NCBI GenBank assembly: GCA_934149275.1
Contig: CAKPEG010000006.1
Span: 10,963-74,962 of the forward strand
Direction: 5' to 3'
Origin: an uncultured Clostridia bacterium
GTDB lineage: Bacteria; Bacillota; Clostridia; TANB77; CAG-508
Length of the DNA stretch: 64,000 nucleotides
Below, one piece after another: positions 9,800-19,619 of this stretch. How positions within the stretch are numbered: position 1 is the stretch's first letter; every line of letters begins with the position of its first letter. Made by a program: the position numbers and the translations under genes. The notes under the pieces were generated by a model. It ran no database searches. It saw nothing but the letters and a program-made list of their open reading frames with translations, and was not told where the DNA came from.

Positions 9800-10492
9800 T
9801 CATAAATATTGATAAGAAACTAATTTTCCTTCTTTATTAAAAACAAATTTAATTGTATTATCAACATTATCTTTTTGATATTTTCCTTCATATTTTGCAC
9901 TTTCTATTACTGATATATCTTGATTATCTGTTATAAAAATAGCATCAGCTGTAATTTCAACATTGCCACTTTCTTCATTTTTAGACATATCTACAGGATA
10001 ATAATAAAGTGTTTTTGATATATTTTCTCCATATAAAAAAGCTTTATTTGCCTTAGAATAATATGAACTGTTAGATCCATCAACAGAACCTGCCTGTAAT
10101 CCAAAATATTCTTCAATTATATTATTTACCATATCTTTAGAAACTAAATAAGACTCTTTTCCAGTTTTATCTTTTTTCTGTGTAAGTACAGTAGAATATC
10201 TTTCAACTGCAATATTTAATGCAAATCTAATCATTTCCTCATCTGAAAAATTTTTAAGTTCATTTGAAACAGGTAATCCAATCATTCCAACTAAATATTC
10301 ATCATTTTTTGATAAAAATTTAACCTTTTCAACTTGTGAAATATTTCCCCTATTTCCATAATACTCTTCTACATTTGCACTTTCATTAGATTCTTGTGCT
10401 TCATTTCTCTTTTTTCCATTGTAAAATAAAATTCCTACCACACTTGCTACAATTAATATAGCAATAACTAATCCAATTACTACTTTTTTCAT
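9800..10492 (-). CDS. Membrane-anchored protein of unknown function in glycolytic operon
   Basis: 230 residues with one N-terminal membrane segment (VVIGLVIAILIVASVVGILF, about 3-23); the rest is predicted outside the membrane with no recognised domain. It contains FLSKNDEYLVGMIGLPVSNE and beta-rich stretches. It sits 17 bases after pgk and 50 bases before tpiA on the same strand, so it is cotranscribed with glycolytic genes, an unusual position for an exported protein. No lipobox Cys is present. Function unknown. Confidence 0.75.
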   Translation of the reverse strand: MKKVVIGLVIAILIVASVVGILFYNGKKRNEAQESNESANVEEYYGNRGNISQVEKVKFLSKNDEYLVGMIGLPVSNELKNFSDEEMIRFALNIAVERYSTVLTQKKDKTGKESYLVSKDMVNNIIEEYFGLQAGSVDGSNSSYYSKANKAFLYGENISKTLYYYPVDMSKNEESGNVEITADAIFITDNQDISVIESAKYEGKYQKDNVDNTIKFVFNKEGKLVSYQYL

Positions 10493-10509
10493 ATAAAATT
10501 CTCTTTCTA

Positions 10510-11694
10510 TTATTTATCTTGTAATGCTTCTATTCCTGGTAATTTTTTACCTTCTAAAAATTCAAGAGAAGCTCCACCACCAGTAGAAATATGTGTGAAT
10601 TTTTCAGCCAATCCAGCTTTTTCAACAGCAGCTGCTGAATCTCCACCACCTATGATTTTAACAGCATCAATATCAGCTAATGCCTTAGCAATAGAATTAG
10701 TTCCTACCGCAAATTGATCAAATTCGAATAATCCAACTGGTCCATTCCAAATAACAGTTTTAGCTTTTTTTAGTTCTTCACTATACATAGCTATTGTTTC
10801 AGGTCCTATATCATAACCTTCCCAACCATCCGGAATTTCAGTATATTTTACAATTTTGCTCTCTGTGTTAGGATCAAATTCTTTACCAACTTTAGTATCA
10901 ACTGGTAACATTAATTTTACTCCTTTAGCTTTAGCTTTTTCCATAAGTTCTTTAGCTAAATCTAATTTATCTAATTCACAAATTGAATTTCCAACATTAT
11001 ATCCCATTGATTTAAAGAATGTGTATGCCATAGCACCACCAATCATTAATACATCAACTTTTTCAAGTAATGCTTCAATTACACCAATTTTATCTGAAAC
11101 TTTCTTTCCGCCTAAAATTGCCATAAATGGTCTTTCTGGATTCTCTAAAGCATCACCTAAAAATTTTAATTCCTTCTCGATTAAAAATCCTGATACAGCT
11201 GGTAAATAATCAGCAACACCAGTTGTTGAACTATGAGCTCTATGAGCTGTACCAAAAGCATCATTTACAAATACTTCTGCCAAACTTGCAAATTTCTTAG
11301 ATAATTCAGAATCATTTTTTTCTTCTCCTGGTTCAAATCTAACATTTTCAAGTAAAACAATCTCACCATTTTTCATTTCTGAAGTTAATTTTTGAGCTGA
11401 TTCACCAACAACATCAGAAGCTAATTTTACTTCTTTACCTAATAATCTAGATAATTCTTTAGCAACTATATCAAGTGAAAATTCAGGTTTTACTTCTCCC
11501 TTTGGTCTTCCTAAGTGAGAACATAAAATAATTTTACAATCATTTTCTAGTAAATATTTTATAGTAGGTAATGCTGCTACAATTCTTCTATTATCTGTAA
11601 TTACTCTATTTGAATCATATGGAACATTAAAATCACATCTAACTAAAACTTTTTTACCTTTAATATCTATGTCTCTAACAGTTTTTTTATTCAT
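10510..11694 (-). CDS. pgk: Phosphoglycerate kinase
   Basis: ATP-forming step of glycolysis from 1,3-bisphosphoglycerate. 394 residues, standard length. RCDFNVP (substrate loop), [14 protein letters not shown] [27 protein letters not shown] and the C-terminal GGGDSAAAV are present. I prefer the ATG at 11694 ([13 protein letters not shown]); the ATG 12 bases earlier sits only 1-2 bases from GAAGGG, too close for that site. Second gene of the operon, after gap. Confidence 0.97.
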   Translation of the reverse strand: MNKKTVRDIDIKGKKVLVRCDFNVPYDSNRVITDNRRIVAALPTIKYLLENDCKIILCSHLGRPKGEVKPEFSLDIVAKELSRLLGKEVKLASDVVGESAQKLTSEMKNGEIVLLENVRFEPGEEKNDSELSKKFASLAEVFVNDAFGTAHRAHSSTTGVADYLPAVSGFLIEKELKFLGDALENPERPFMAILGGKKVSDKIGVIEALLEKVDVLMIGGAMAYTFFKSMGYNVGNSICELDKLDLAKELMEKAKAKGVKLMLPVDTKVGKEFDPNTESKIVKYTEIPDGWEGYDIGPETIAMYSEELKKAKTVIWNGPVGLFEFDQFAVGTNSIAKALADIDAVKIIGGGDSAAAVEKAGLAEKFTHISTGGGASLEFLEGKKLPGIEALQDK

Positions 11695-11795
11695 TCTTGT
11701 TTTCATTCCCTTCTAAATATATATGTCTAATATTTTCTTATAGGGACCTCAAGCGGTCCCTATAAACATAAACTTTATTAATAAATATTTTCTAA

Positions 11796-12815
11796 TTATT
11801 CACCTAATTCAGCAAAATATTTAATTGTTCTTACCATTTGGCTTGTGTAAGAGTTTTCATTATCATACCAAGCAACAACTTGAACTTGATATAAACCATC
11901 TTCAACTTTTGTAACCATTGTTTGAGTTGCATCAAATAATGATCCATAAGTAATTCCTATAATATCTGAAGAAACTAATGGTTCTTCTGTGTATCCATAA
12001 GATGCACTTGAAGCAGCTTTCATTGCTGCATTTATACTCTCTGGAGTTATATCATTTCCTCTAACAGTTGCTATTAATATAGTTGTAGAACCTGTTGGAA
12101 CTGGAACTCTTTGAGCAGAACCAATTAATTTTCCGTTTAATTCTGGAATAACTAATCCTATAGCTTTTGCTGCACCTGTTGAGTTAGGAACAATATTTAC
12201 AGCAGCTGCTCTAGCTCTTCTTAAATCACCTTTTCTATGTGGTCCATCTAATACCATTTGATCACCAGTATAAGCATGAACTGTTGTCATGATACCTGTT
12301 TGAATTGGTGCATAATCATTTAATGCTTTAGCCATTGGAGCTAAGCAGTTTGTTGTACAAGAAGCAGCCGAAATAATTTTATCATCTGCTGTTAATGTAC
12401 CTTCATTAACACCATATACTATAGTTGGTAAATCTTTACCAGCTGGTGCAGAAATAACAACTTTTTTAGCACCTGCAGCTATATGAGCTGAAGCTTTTTC
12501 TTTAGATGTATAGAAACCTGTACACTCTAAAACAACATCAACTCCAATTTCACCCCAAGGTAAATTTGCTGCATCTTTCTCTGCATATATTTTTATTGTT
12601 TTTCCATCAACAGTAATAGAATCTTCTCCTGCTACTACTGTATCTGCTTTATCATATCTTTTTTGAGCAGAATCATATTTTAATAAATGAGCTAACATAA
12701 CTGGACTTGTTAAATCGTTAATAGCAACGATTTCATATCCCTCCGCTCCAAACATTTGTCTAAATGCAAGACGTCCTATACGGCCGAATCCATTAATAGC
12801 TACTTTAACTGACAT
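11796..12815 (-). CDS. gap: Glyceraldehyde-3-phosphate dehydrogenase
   Basis: NAD-dependent oxidation and phosphorylation of glyceraldehyde 3-phosphate. 339 residues. Rossmann INGFGRIGR, catalytic Cys in [12 protein letters not shown], catalytic His region TVHAYTGDQ, substrate loop PNSTGAAKA, and WYDNENSY at the end. AGGAGG precedes the ATG. First gene of the operon; about 100 bases separate it from pgk, with no clear terminator between them. Confidence 0.97.
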   Translation of the reverse strand: MSVKVAINGFGRIGRLAFRQMFGAEGYEIVAINDLTSPVMLAHLLKYDSAQKRYDKADTVVAGEDSITVDGKTIKIYAEKDAANLPWGEIGVDVVLECTGFYTSKEKASAHIAAGAKKVVISAPAGKDLPTIVYGVNEGTLTADDKIISAASCTTNCLAPMAKALNDYAPIQTGIMTTVHAYTGDQMVLDGPHRKGDLRRARAAAVNIVPNSTGAAKAIGLVIPELNGKLIGSAQRVPVPTGSTTILIATVRGNDITPESINAAMKAASSASYGYTEEPLVSSDIIGITYGSLFDATQTMVTKVEDGLYQVQVVAWYDNENSYTSQMVRTIKYFAELGE

Positions 12816-12870
12816 ATAAAATCCTCCTTTGATTTACAATCACTTTATTTGGTTATATTTAACCATGCCT

Positions 12871-12899
12871 ATTCTATAACAAATCAACTTCAATTGCAA
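12871..12899 (-). promoter_or_regulatory. Promoter of the gap-pgk-tpiA-gpmI operon
   Basis: Minus-strand -35 TTGCAA (12894-12899), 17-base spacer, -10 TAGAAT (12871-12876). Just downstream, GGTTATATTTAACC (12851-12864) is an inverted repeat around the expected transcription start and could be an operator. Confidence 0.5.
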
Positions 12900-12946
12900 T
12901 AGTTTATTGTATTTTTCCCACTTCTGTAAAATTTAAACATACGCAA

Positions 12947-13078
12947 TGTCATGGGGACGTTCTTTTTGACACACACCTCAACTCCAGCATTAATCGCAAG
13001 TTGTCACAGGGACTTTTCTCTTGACAACCAATTAGCTCTAATAAATAACTTTGTGTCAAAAAAAACGTCCCCATGACA
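12947..13078. repeat. REP-like inverted repeat cluster, family R6 copy 1
   Basis: Outer arms of about 27 bases (12947-12973 and 13052-13078) are inverted copies built on TGTCATGGGGACGT and TTTTTGACACA; a third unit, TTGTCACAGGGACTTTTC..., lies between. From memory this GGGACG/TTGACA theme is a widespread clostridial REP-like repeat often linked to RAYT transposases. No transposase is present here. Confidence 0.75.
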
Positions 13079-13080
13079 AC

Positions 13081-13112
13081 AAAAAACTCAAAGCTTCTAA
13101 CTTTGAGTTTTT
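13081..13112 (-). terminator. Terminator of the ABC exporter gene
   Basis: ACTCAAAG and CTTTGAGT form a hairpin with a T-run on the minus strand, directly after the stop codon at 13118. Confidence 0.75.
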
Positions 13113-13117
13113 CATTT

Positions 13118-15703
13118 TTATTCAGTTCTAAGAGCCTCAACTGGATCTTTCTTACTAGCCATTTTAGCAGGAATTAATCCAGCAATTATAGTAAGAATCA
13201 TACTTATTAAAATTAATATAACAGCTCCCCCAACAGGCAATTTAGAAAGATTTGAAACATCCGCAACATTTTTAATAATTGCATTAATAGGAATATTCAA
13301 CAACACCGTTATACCAATTCCAAGCACACCAGCAACTAAACCAACTATAAAAGTCTCAGCATTAAATACTCTTGAAATATCCTTCTTAGAAGCACCAATA
13401 CTACGCAAAATACCAATCTCTTTAATTCTCTCAAGCACTGAAATGTACGTAATTATACCGATCATAATTGATGAAACTACAAGTGAAATTGAAACAAACG
13501 CAATAAGCACATAACTAATCATATTAACAATAACAGTAACAGAAGACATCATCGTAGCAACCATATCTGTATACTGAATTACATCATCCTCTTTACCTTC
13601 ATTTTTCTTATCTTCATTATATTTATCAATTGCAGATATAATCTTATCTTTACTATCAAAATCAATTGGATAAATACTAATTGCAGCAGGTGAATCTAAA
13701 TCACAAATTCCAAGTTCTTTTATATTCTCATCATAAGTTGCACTAGCCTTTTCAGAATAAGAAGCAATCACACCAGCAAGCTCCTCTTGAGAAAGTCCAG
13801 CCATATAAGCCTGTTCATCAGCAGACAACTTAGAATAATCAAATCCACTCATACCAGAAGAAACCTCACTAGAAAACTCATTTCCGGTAAACACATTAAT
13901 ATTCTGGTTCTCTTTTTGAGCCTTAGCAATTTCAGAATCATTAATAGAATTAATTAAATACTCTGTAAGTTCCTTCTTATAACCAATAATACCCATATCC
14001 CCCATTGACGTTGCAATAACCTCAGCTTTAGGTCTAATAACACCAACAATCTTAAGTTCCTGAGCATTAGCCAATTTTTCTTTTAAATAACTCTCATCAC
14101 TCTTCTTGCTAATCCATGAACTTCCTTTTTTAACATAAAAATCAGTATTCAACAAAATCTTATACTTCAATCCAAGGAAATCATCATAAGAATAAACATC
14201 ATCCTCTAACTCAGCCAAAGATTCGCCAGCCATTACCTTACGCATCTTTTCAGTAATTTCAGACTGATTCTTAATTCCTAAAGAATACAAAGAATAATCA
14301 CTAATCTCATTATTCTCATTAATAATCAACACAACCTCATCATAACTATCAGCCCATTTACCAGCAACAACATCATATTGAGACTCAAGCAAATCTTGAT
14401 TATCAAGCATCTCAGTCCAAACATCAGATGAACTTCCCATAAAATAAGTAGACTGATCAGAAGACTCAGCCATTCCAAGTTTCTCAAAAGTAGTAGAAGG
14501 GTTAACCTGAACCACACCATTCTCAGTATCAGCTTTATAAATAAAAGGAGTAACATTATAAGAATACTGAACCGCATTAGAATACTTTTTAATATCATTA
14601 TCAGTACCCTCAATATATTTCTTAAACTCAGTCAAATTATTTCTCTGAACATTCTTAGAAATCTTATCAAAAATCTTACCAATCAACTGCCTAGAATGAA
14701 CCTTACCATCATCATGCTTGTTATCCTCTTGATTCATAAAAATTTCAAGCATTGAACCAGCATCAACGCTCTCTTCTTGAATCGTCAACGGATAATTAGA
14801 AAGCGTATCCTCCTGAACCTTTGCAATATATTTATCAACACCATTAGATAAAGACAAAATAAGTGCAATACCAATAATACCAATACTACCAGCAAATGCC
14901 GTAAGAAAAGTTCTTCCCTTCTTTGTCATCAAATTATTCAAACTCAAAGAAAGTGCCGTAAAGAAATTCATAGAAGTCTTACCAGACTTAGCTTTAAGCT
15001 CACACTCGCTAGCCCTATCAGTCTCAGTATATGGATTAGAATCACTAATAATCTTTCCATCCAATGCCTTAACAACTCTAGAAGAATACTTCTCAGCCAA
15101 CTCAGGATTATGAGTAACCATTACAATTAACTTATCTTTTGAAATCTCCTTCAAAATCTCCATAATCTGAATACTAGTATCAGTATCCAAAGCACCAGTT
15201 GGTTCATCAGCCAAAATAATATCAGGATCATTAACCAAAGCCCTAGCAATCGCAACCCTTTGCATCTGCCCACCAGACAACTGATTAGGTCTTTTATGAA
15301 TCTGCTCACTCAAACCAACATCCTTTAAAGCCTTAATTGCCTTCTCTCTTCTAACCTTCTTATTAACACCAGACAAAGTAAGCGCCAACTCGACATTAGC
15401 CAAAACACTTTGATGAGGAATCAAATTATAATTTTGAAAAACAAAACCAACAGAATAATTCCTATAAGCATCCCAATCTCTATCCTTAAACATCTTAGTA
15501 GACTTACCATTAATAATCAAATCACCAGCAGAATACCTATCTAAACCACCAATAATATTAAGTAAAGTCGTCTTACCACAACCACTTGGACCAAGGATAG
15601 AAACAAACTCACTCTTTCTAAACTCAATATCAATTTCCTTAAGCGCATGAACCGTCTGATCACCAGACAAATAATCCTTAGTAACACCCTTTAACTGTAA
15701 CAT
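13118..15703 (-). CDS. Fused ABC ATPase-permease, MacB/LolD-FtsX type
   Basis: 861 residues. N-terminal ABC ATPase (about 1-225) with Walker [10 protein letters not shown], signature [15 protein letters not shown] and Walker [14 protein letters not shown] first membrane helix (about 265-285) is followed by a ~430-residue extracytoplasmic domain and three C-terminal helices with an FtsX-like permease domain. Such transporters export or extract peptides and lipids mechanically. The ATG at 15703 after GGGAGAGAG starts the ATPase; an upstream extension is open but lacks a site. No MacA partner is adjacent. REP-like repeats flank both ends. Confidence 0.9.
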   Translation of the reverse strand: MLQLKGVTKDYLSGDQTVHALKEIDIEFRKSEFVSILGPSGCGKTTLLNIIGGLDRYSAGDLIINGKSTKMFKDRDWDAYRNYSVGFVFQNYNLIPHQSVLANVELALTLSGVNKKVRREKAIKALKDVGLSEQIHKRPNQLSGGQMQRVAIARALVNDPDIILADEPTGALDTDTSIQIMEILKEISKDKLIVMVTHNPELAEKYSSRVVKALDGKIISDSNPYTETDRASECELKAKSGKTSMNFFTALSLSLNNLMTKKGRTFLTAFAGSIGIIGIALILSLSNGVDKYIAKVQEDTLSNYPLTIQEESVDAGSMLEIFMNQEDNKHDDGKVHSRQLIGKIFDKISKNVQRNNLTEFKKYIEGTDNDIKKYSNAVQYSYNVTPFIYKADTENGVVQVNPSTTFEKLGMAESSDQSTYFMGSSSDVWTEMLDNQDLLESQYDVVAGKWADSYDEVVLIINENNEISDYSLYSLGIKNQSEITEKMRKVMAGESLAELEDDVYSYDDFLGLKYKILLNTDFYVKKGSSWISKKSDESYLKEKLANAQELKIVGVIRPKAEVIATSMGDMGIIGYKKELTEYLINSINDSEIAKAQKENQNINVFTGNEFSSEVSSGMSGFDYSKLSADEQAYMAGLSQEELAGVIASYSEKASATYDENIKELGICDLDSPAAISIYPIDFDSKDKIISAIDKYNEDKKNEGKEDDVIQYTDMVATMMSSVTVIVNMISYVLIAFVSISLVVSSIMIGIITYISVLERIKEIGILRSIGASKKDISRVFNAETFIVGLVAGVLGIGITVLLNIPINAIIKNVADVSNLSKLPVGGAVILILISMILTIIAGLIPAKMASKKDPVEALRTE

Positions 15704-15781
15704 ACTCTCTCCCTTCAAAAATACGTTTTCCAAATTATATATTATTCCAAAAACAATATCAATATTCACACACGCAATAAG

Positions 15782-15889
15782 TGTCATTTGGATGTTCTTT
15801 TTGACACATACTCAATTATTAGTGTTAATTTAGGTGTCAAAAGAAACATCCCCATAGCAACCAATATCAAGAGAAACGTCCCCATAACA
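15782..15889. repeat. REP-like repeat cluster, family R6 copy 2
   Basis: Three degenerate units of the 12947-13078 theme: TGTCATTTGGATGTTC... at 15782-15808, then reverse units at 15833-15858 and 15868-15889 ending ACATCCCCATAGCA and ACGTCCCCATAACA. They fill the gap upstream of the ABC exporter; the rest of 15704-16023 holds only the next terminator. Confidence 0.7.
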
Positions 15890-15939
15890 ACCTCCTCTAC
15901 GGACTTTCACCAATTAGTCAAACGACATGCCTGTCGCAC

Positions 15940-15988
15940 AAAAAAAGACTGTTGAACAAAATATTCTTAGATACTTTGTCAACAGTCT
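15940..15988 (-). terminator. Terminator of the 153-residue gene
   Basis: AGACTGTTGA...TCAACAGTCT hairpin with a seven-T run on the minus strand. Closely related in sequence to the terminator at 31538-31577. Confidence 0.85.
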
Positions 15989-16023
15989 GATACGTATAAA
16001 ATACGTCTCTTTAAGATTCATTA

Positions 16024-16485
16024 CTATTTATTATTTTTTAAAGATCTTTTAAATCCTTTAAAAGAAACTTCTTGGAATAAGAAATCATGAACTTCATTTA
16101 ATACTTTTTCTTCTTTTGGAGATAATTCAATTCTTATTTCTTGTTTTAAATCAATTTCTTGGAATAAGAATGATTTTATTCTTGACCAAAATCCTGCTTT
16201 TACAGGTAATTTTTTAGAATCATATTCATCTGTTGTTGAAATGCTCTCATATCCAACGCCTTGTGCTTGATTTGTTTGATTAGAAACAAATCCACCTACA
16301 TAAGAACCTGCGTTTTGTTCTTCTGTATTTCCGTTTGTTCCAAAGAAACCTCCTACATATCCTGTTGGTTGTTGAATAGCACCAACATATGAATCAGCTT
16401 TCTCTTGTGGCATTCCATCAATAAAAATGCTTCCAGCATTTTCTTGAACCTTTTCTTCTTCATTTCTAAAATTTATATTTCCCAT
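16024..16485 (-). CDS. Small protein with internal repeats, function unknown
   Basis: 153 residues, not recognised. Residues ~30-75 hold three SYVGAI/GYVGGFF/SYVGGF repeats in a Gly/Asn/Gln-rich, probably disordered region. Residues ~105-150 contain a duplicated motif, FLFQEIDLKQ and FLFQEVSFKG, separated by an acidic helix. No signal peptide or membrane segment. AGGAGG before the ATG and a strong terminator support a real gene. It could be a scaffold or surface-layer-associated protein, but nothing fixes a role. Confidence 0.7.
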   Translation of the reverse strand: MGNINFRNEEEKVQENAGSIFIDGMPQEKADSYVGAIQQPTGYVGGFFGTNGNTEEQNAGSYVGGFVSNQTNQAQGVGYESISTTDEYDSKKLPVKAGFWSRIKSFLFQEIDLKQEIRIELSPKEEKVLNEVHDFLFQEVSFKGFKRSLKNNK

Positions 16486-16593
16486 TTCATTCCTCCTTAG
16501 TAAAACTTCACCACTTATGATAAGTTATACTATATCCAAACAAAATATTCAATACAATTTCTTTTTCATTTCAATTACTCTTTTGTTACATTT

Positions 16594-17889
16594 TTATTTC
16601 ATTTTCTTTCCTATTAGACAATCGCCACCATTTTTCTCAGCAATAACATCAACAAAATTCTCTAAATCACTTTCATCTCCGACAGTTTTCACAACTATAT
16701 AATTTCCTGTATGTCCCTTAATATAATCGCCATCTTTTTCTTCCATCAATACTCTAACTTTTTTTCCGATATACTCATTCAAATAATCACATTCATTCTC
16801 ATTTGATAATTGTAACAATCTTTTGCTTCTTACATCTTTTATCTCAGCAGGTATTTGATTTTTCATCTTAGCAGCAACTGTACCTTTTCTAGGTGAATAC
16901 TTAAATACATGCATTTTATAAAACTTTATTTCTTTTAAAAATTCATACGTCTTCTCAAAATCTTCGTCAGTTTCATTTGGAAATCCTACAATTATATCAG
17001 TTGTTAAAATAACGTCATCATATAAATTTCTTAATCTTCTTACAACATCTCTAAATTGATCAGTTGTATATTTTCTGTTCATTTCTTTCAAAGTTTTATC
17101 ACATCCGCTTTGAAGTGATAAATGAAAATGATGACATAACTTCTCTATTTTTTTAGCTCTATTACAAAACTCATCTGTTATCATAAGAGGCTCTATAGAT
17201 CCTAATCTAATTCTCTTAATTCCATCTATCTTATTAATTTCTTCAAGTAAATCAATTAATCTGTATTCATTATCAAAATCTTTTCCATAAGCTGAAACCT
17301 GTATTCCAGTAATAACAACCTCTTTAATACCTTCATCTGCAATCTTAGTAATCTCATCAATTACACTCTCAGGTTTTCTACTGCAAATTCTTCCTCTAGC
17401 ATATGGAATTATGCAATATGTACAAAAATTATTGCATCCATCTTGAACCTTTATAACAGCTCTTGTTTTTTCAGTATATGTTATTGAACCAAAATCATAA
17501 AAATAATTTTCAATTGCAGTATCATCAATATTTTTCCCATCAAAATACGCTTCTATATATTTATCAATATTTGCCTTTTGATGATTTCCAAGAACCAAAT
17601 CAACCTCATCAATTTTTTCAATTTCTTCTTTTGCTACTTCAGCATAGCAACCAACAACAATAACAAATGCATCTTTATTCATTTCTTTAGCACGTCTAAT
17701 CATTTGTCTAGATTTTCTATCTGACATATTTGTTACACTACAAGTATTAATAATATAAATATCAGCTTTTTCTTCCGGTTCAACTACTTCATATTTATCC
17801 ATTAATTTCTGAGCCATACCATTTGTTTCATATTGATTAACTTTACAACCTAATGTAAAAAAAGCAACTTTTTTCTTATTTTTCTCCAT
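16594..17889 (-). CDS. mtaB: tRNA t6A37 methylthiotransferase MtaB
   Basis: Radical-SAM enzyme converting t6A to ms2t6A at position 37 of ANN-decoding tRNAs. 431 residues: N-terminal MTTase domain with the first cluster cysteines (TLGCKVNQYE, NTCSVT, GCYAE), radical-SAM motif CNNFCTYCIIPYARGR, and a C-terminal TRAM-like segment. TLGCKVNQYE distinguishes MtaB from MiaB/RimO. The ATG at 17889 follows GGAG at good spacing; an upstream in-frame ATG overlaps that site. tsaC, needed for the t6A substrate, lies elsewhere in the window. Confidence 0.93.
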   Translation of the reverse strand: MEKNKKKVAFFTLGCKVNQYETNGMAQKLMDKYEVVEPEEKADIYIINTCSVTNMSDRKSRQMIRRAKEMNKDAFVIVVGCYAEVAKEEIEKIDEVDLVLGNHQKANIDKYIEAYFDGKNIDDTAIENYFYDFGSITYTEKTRAVIKVQDGCNNFCTYCIIPYARGRICSRKPESVIDEITKIADEGIKEVVITGIQVSAYGKDFDNEYRLIDLLEEINKIDGIKRIRLGSIEPLMITDEFCNRAKKIEKLCHHFHLSLQSGCDKTLKEMNRKYTTDQFRDVVRRLRNLYDDVILTTDIIVGFPNETDEDFEKTYEFLKEIKFYKMHVFKYSPRKGTVAAKMKNQIPAEIKDVRSKRLLQLSNENECDYLNEYIGKKVRVLMEEKDGDYIKGHTGNYIVVKTVGDESDLENFVDVIAEKNGGDCLIGKKMK

Positions 17890-18049
17890 ATACTTCTCCA
17901 TATTCTAAAAACTATCAATTATATTTAAGTTCTTCATAAAATAGCAAAATAAAAGAGGTCTTCAATAATATTTTCAATTATTCTATTTTCAAATCCACAT
18001 CTTTTCTTGCATATGATATTTCAAAAAAATCTTCTATTTTTTATTACAT

Positions 18050-18097
18050 AAATAAACTCAAATCATCAAACAGCAGTCCAATAACTTGAGTTTATTT
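18050..18097 (-). terminator. Probable mreB terminator
   Basis: AAATAAACTCAA and TTGAGTTTATTT form a long-loop hairpin just past the mreB stop codon on the minus strand. Confidence 0.55.
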
Positions 18098-18106
18098 TAA
18101 CACATA

Positions 18107-19096
18107 TTATTTTCTATCTAAATTATCAAGATTATCCAAAGCTTTACCTGTTCCTAAAGCAACACATGAAACTGCATCTTCAGCAATCATAACATTAATG
18201 CCAGTTCTTTCTTGAAGAAGCTTGTCCAATCCATCAATCAAGCAACCTCCACCAGTCATATAAATTCCTCTATCACTAATATCAGCTGCAAGTTCGGGTG
18301 GCGTTTTTTCTAAAACTGAATGAACTGCATCAACAATCATATTTACAGGTTCATCTAAAGCTTCCATCATTTCACTTGAATGAACAGTTAATGTTTTAGG
18401 AAGACCAGTTATTAAATCTCTTCCTCTTATATCCATCTCAACATCTTGAATCTTAGGGTAAACACAACCAACATTAACTTTTAAATCCTCAGCTGTTCTT
18501 TCACCTATCATTACATTATATTTTCTTTTAATAAATCTAACAATTGCCTCATCAAATTTATCACCAGCTACTTTTATTGAAGTGCTAACAACAGAGCCAC
18601 CAAGAGAAATAACAGCAATATCAGTAGTTCCACCACCTATATCAACAATCATATTTCCACATGGTTTTGAAATATCTATTCCAGCTCCAATAGCAGCAGC
18701 AATTGGTTCTTCAATCAAATATACTTTTCTTGCTCCAGCATTTGAAGCAGCATCTATAACAGCTTTTTTCTCAACCTCAGTTACCTGAGATGGTATACAA
18801 ATCATTATTCTAGGAGCAAATAAAAATTTTCCTCCTATTTTATTTATAAAATATTTTAACATTTTTTCTGTAACAGTATAATCAGAAATAACGCCATCTC
18901 TTAATGGTCTTGTTGCAATTATATTTCCTGGTGTTCTCCCAAGCATTCTTCTTGCTTCATGTCCAACAGCTAAAACCTCTCCAGAAGTACTATTTACAGC
19001 AACTACAGATGGTTCCCTAAGTACAATTCCTTTTCCTTTTACATACGCTATTACTGTAGCAGTTCCTAAATCTATACCTATATCTTGTCCAAACAT
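18107..19096 (-). CDS. mreB: Rod-shape actin MreB/Mbl
   Basis: Bacterial actin that positions the elongasome under the membrane. 329 residues. Phosphate-1 loop GIDLGTATVIAYVKGKGIV, phosphate-2 VDIGGGTTDIAVISLGG, EEPIAAAIGAGIDI and adenosine loop GIYMTGGGCLIDGLD are present. AAAGGAAG precedes the ATG. mreC/mreD are not adjacent, so it is a single-gene unit and could be called mbl instead. Divergent from mutS2. Confidence 0.93.
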   Translation of the reverse strand: MFGQDIGIDLGTATVIAYVKGKGIVLREPSVVAVNSTSGEVLAVGHEARRMLGRTPGNIIATRPLRDGVISDYTVTEKMLKYFINKIGGKFLFAPRIMICIPSQVTEVEKKAVIDAASNAGARKVYLIEEPIAAAIGAGIDISKPCGNMIVDIGGGTTDIAVISLGGSVVSTSIKVAGDKFDEAIVRFIKRKYNVMIGERTAEDLKVNVGCVYPKIQDVEMDIRGRDLITGLPKTLTVHSSEMMEALDEPVNMIVDAVHSVLEKTPPELAADISDRGIYMTGGGCLIDGLDKLLQERTGINVMIAEDAVSCVALGTGKALDNLDNLDRK

Positions 19097-19329
19097 CAGA
19101 ATCTTCCTTTCTCATTTACATATTCTTTACAAAGCTGTTACGATTATATTACACTTCATTTAAAATTTCAATTACTTTGAGCATATTTTTACCCATCTAA
19201 TTTTTAATAATCTTCAAACATTAGTCATACTCTATAATTCCCCTATTCAAAATTTATTTTATTGCTTTTTTTAAAAAATTATTCCAATTTGAGGCAAAAA
19301 TTAAAACTTCATTGAAAATATAGCACTTT

Positions 19330-19504
19330 TATGAGATAATAGTAATATCGTAACTAGAATAAAAGTGAACTATTGTGAAATAATAGCATATCATAACTAG
19401 AATAAAAATGAACTATTATGCGATAATAGCAATATCATAACTAGAATAAAAGTGAACTATTATGAAATAATAGCAATATCATAATCAGAATGAAAATGAA
19501 CTAT
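19330..19504. repeat. Four tandem ~44-bp repeats between mreB and mutS2
   Basis: Units at 19330-19373, 19374-19416 (43 bases), 19417-19460 and 19461-19504 share ATAATAGCAATATCATAAC and AGAATAAAAGTGAACTAT. Each junction makes an imperfect palindrome (CTATTATGCGATAATAG). No gene is seen in 19097-19619; the rest of the gap is AT-rich and holds nothing recognised. Confidence 0.85.
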
Positions 19505-19619
19505 TTACAATACCCATCATAACATTTTATAGTCTGTTATATTAGTTTACTTTCAAGACTGATTTTTCAATTTCTTTTACAAACATTTCTATTATAAAAT
19601 AAAAGGAAAGGATTTTATA

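Noticed and set aside
12949..13140. 63-residue minus-strand frame
   Set aside because: Formed by the REP-like repeat and the end of the ABC gene; no coding character.
19330..19504. CRISPR array
   Set aside because: The ~44-bp units abut directly; no spacers.
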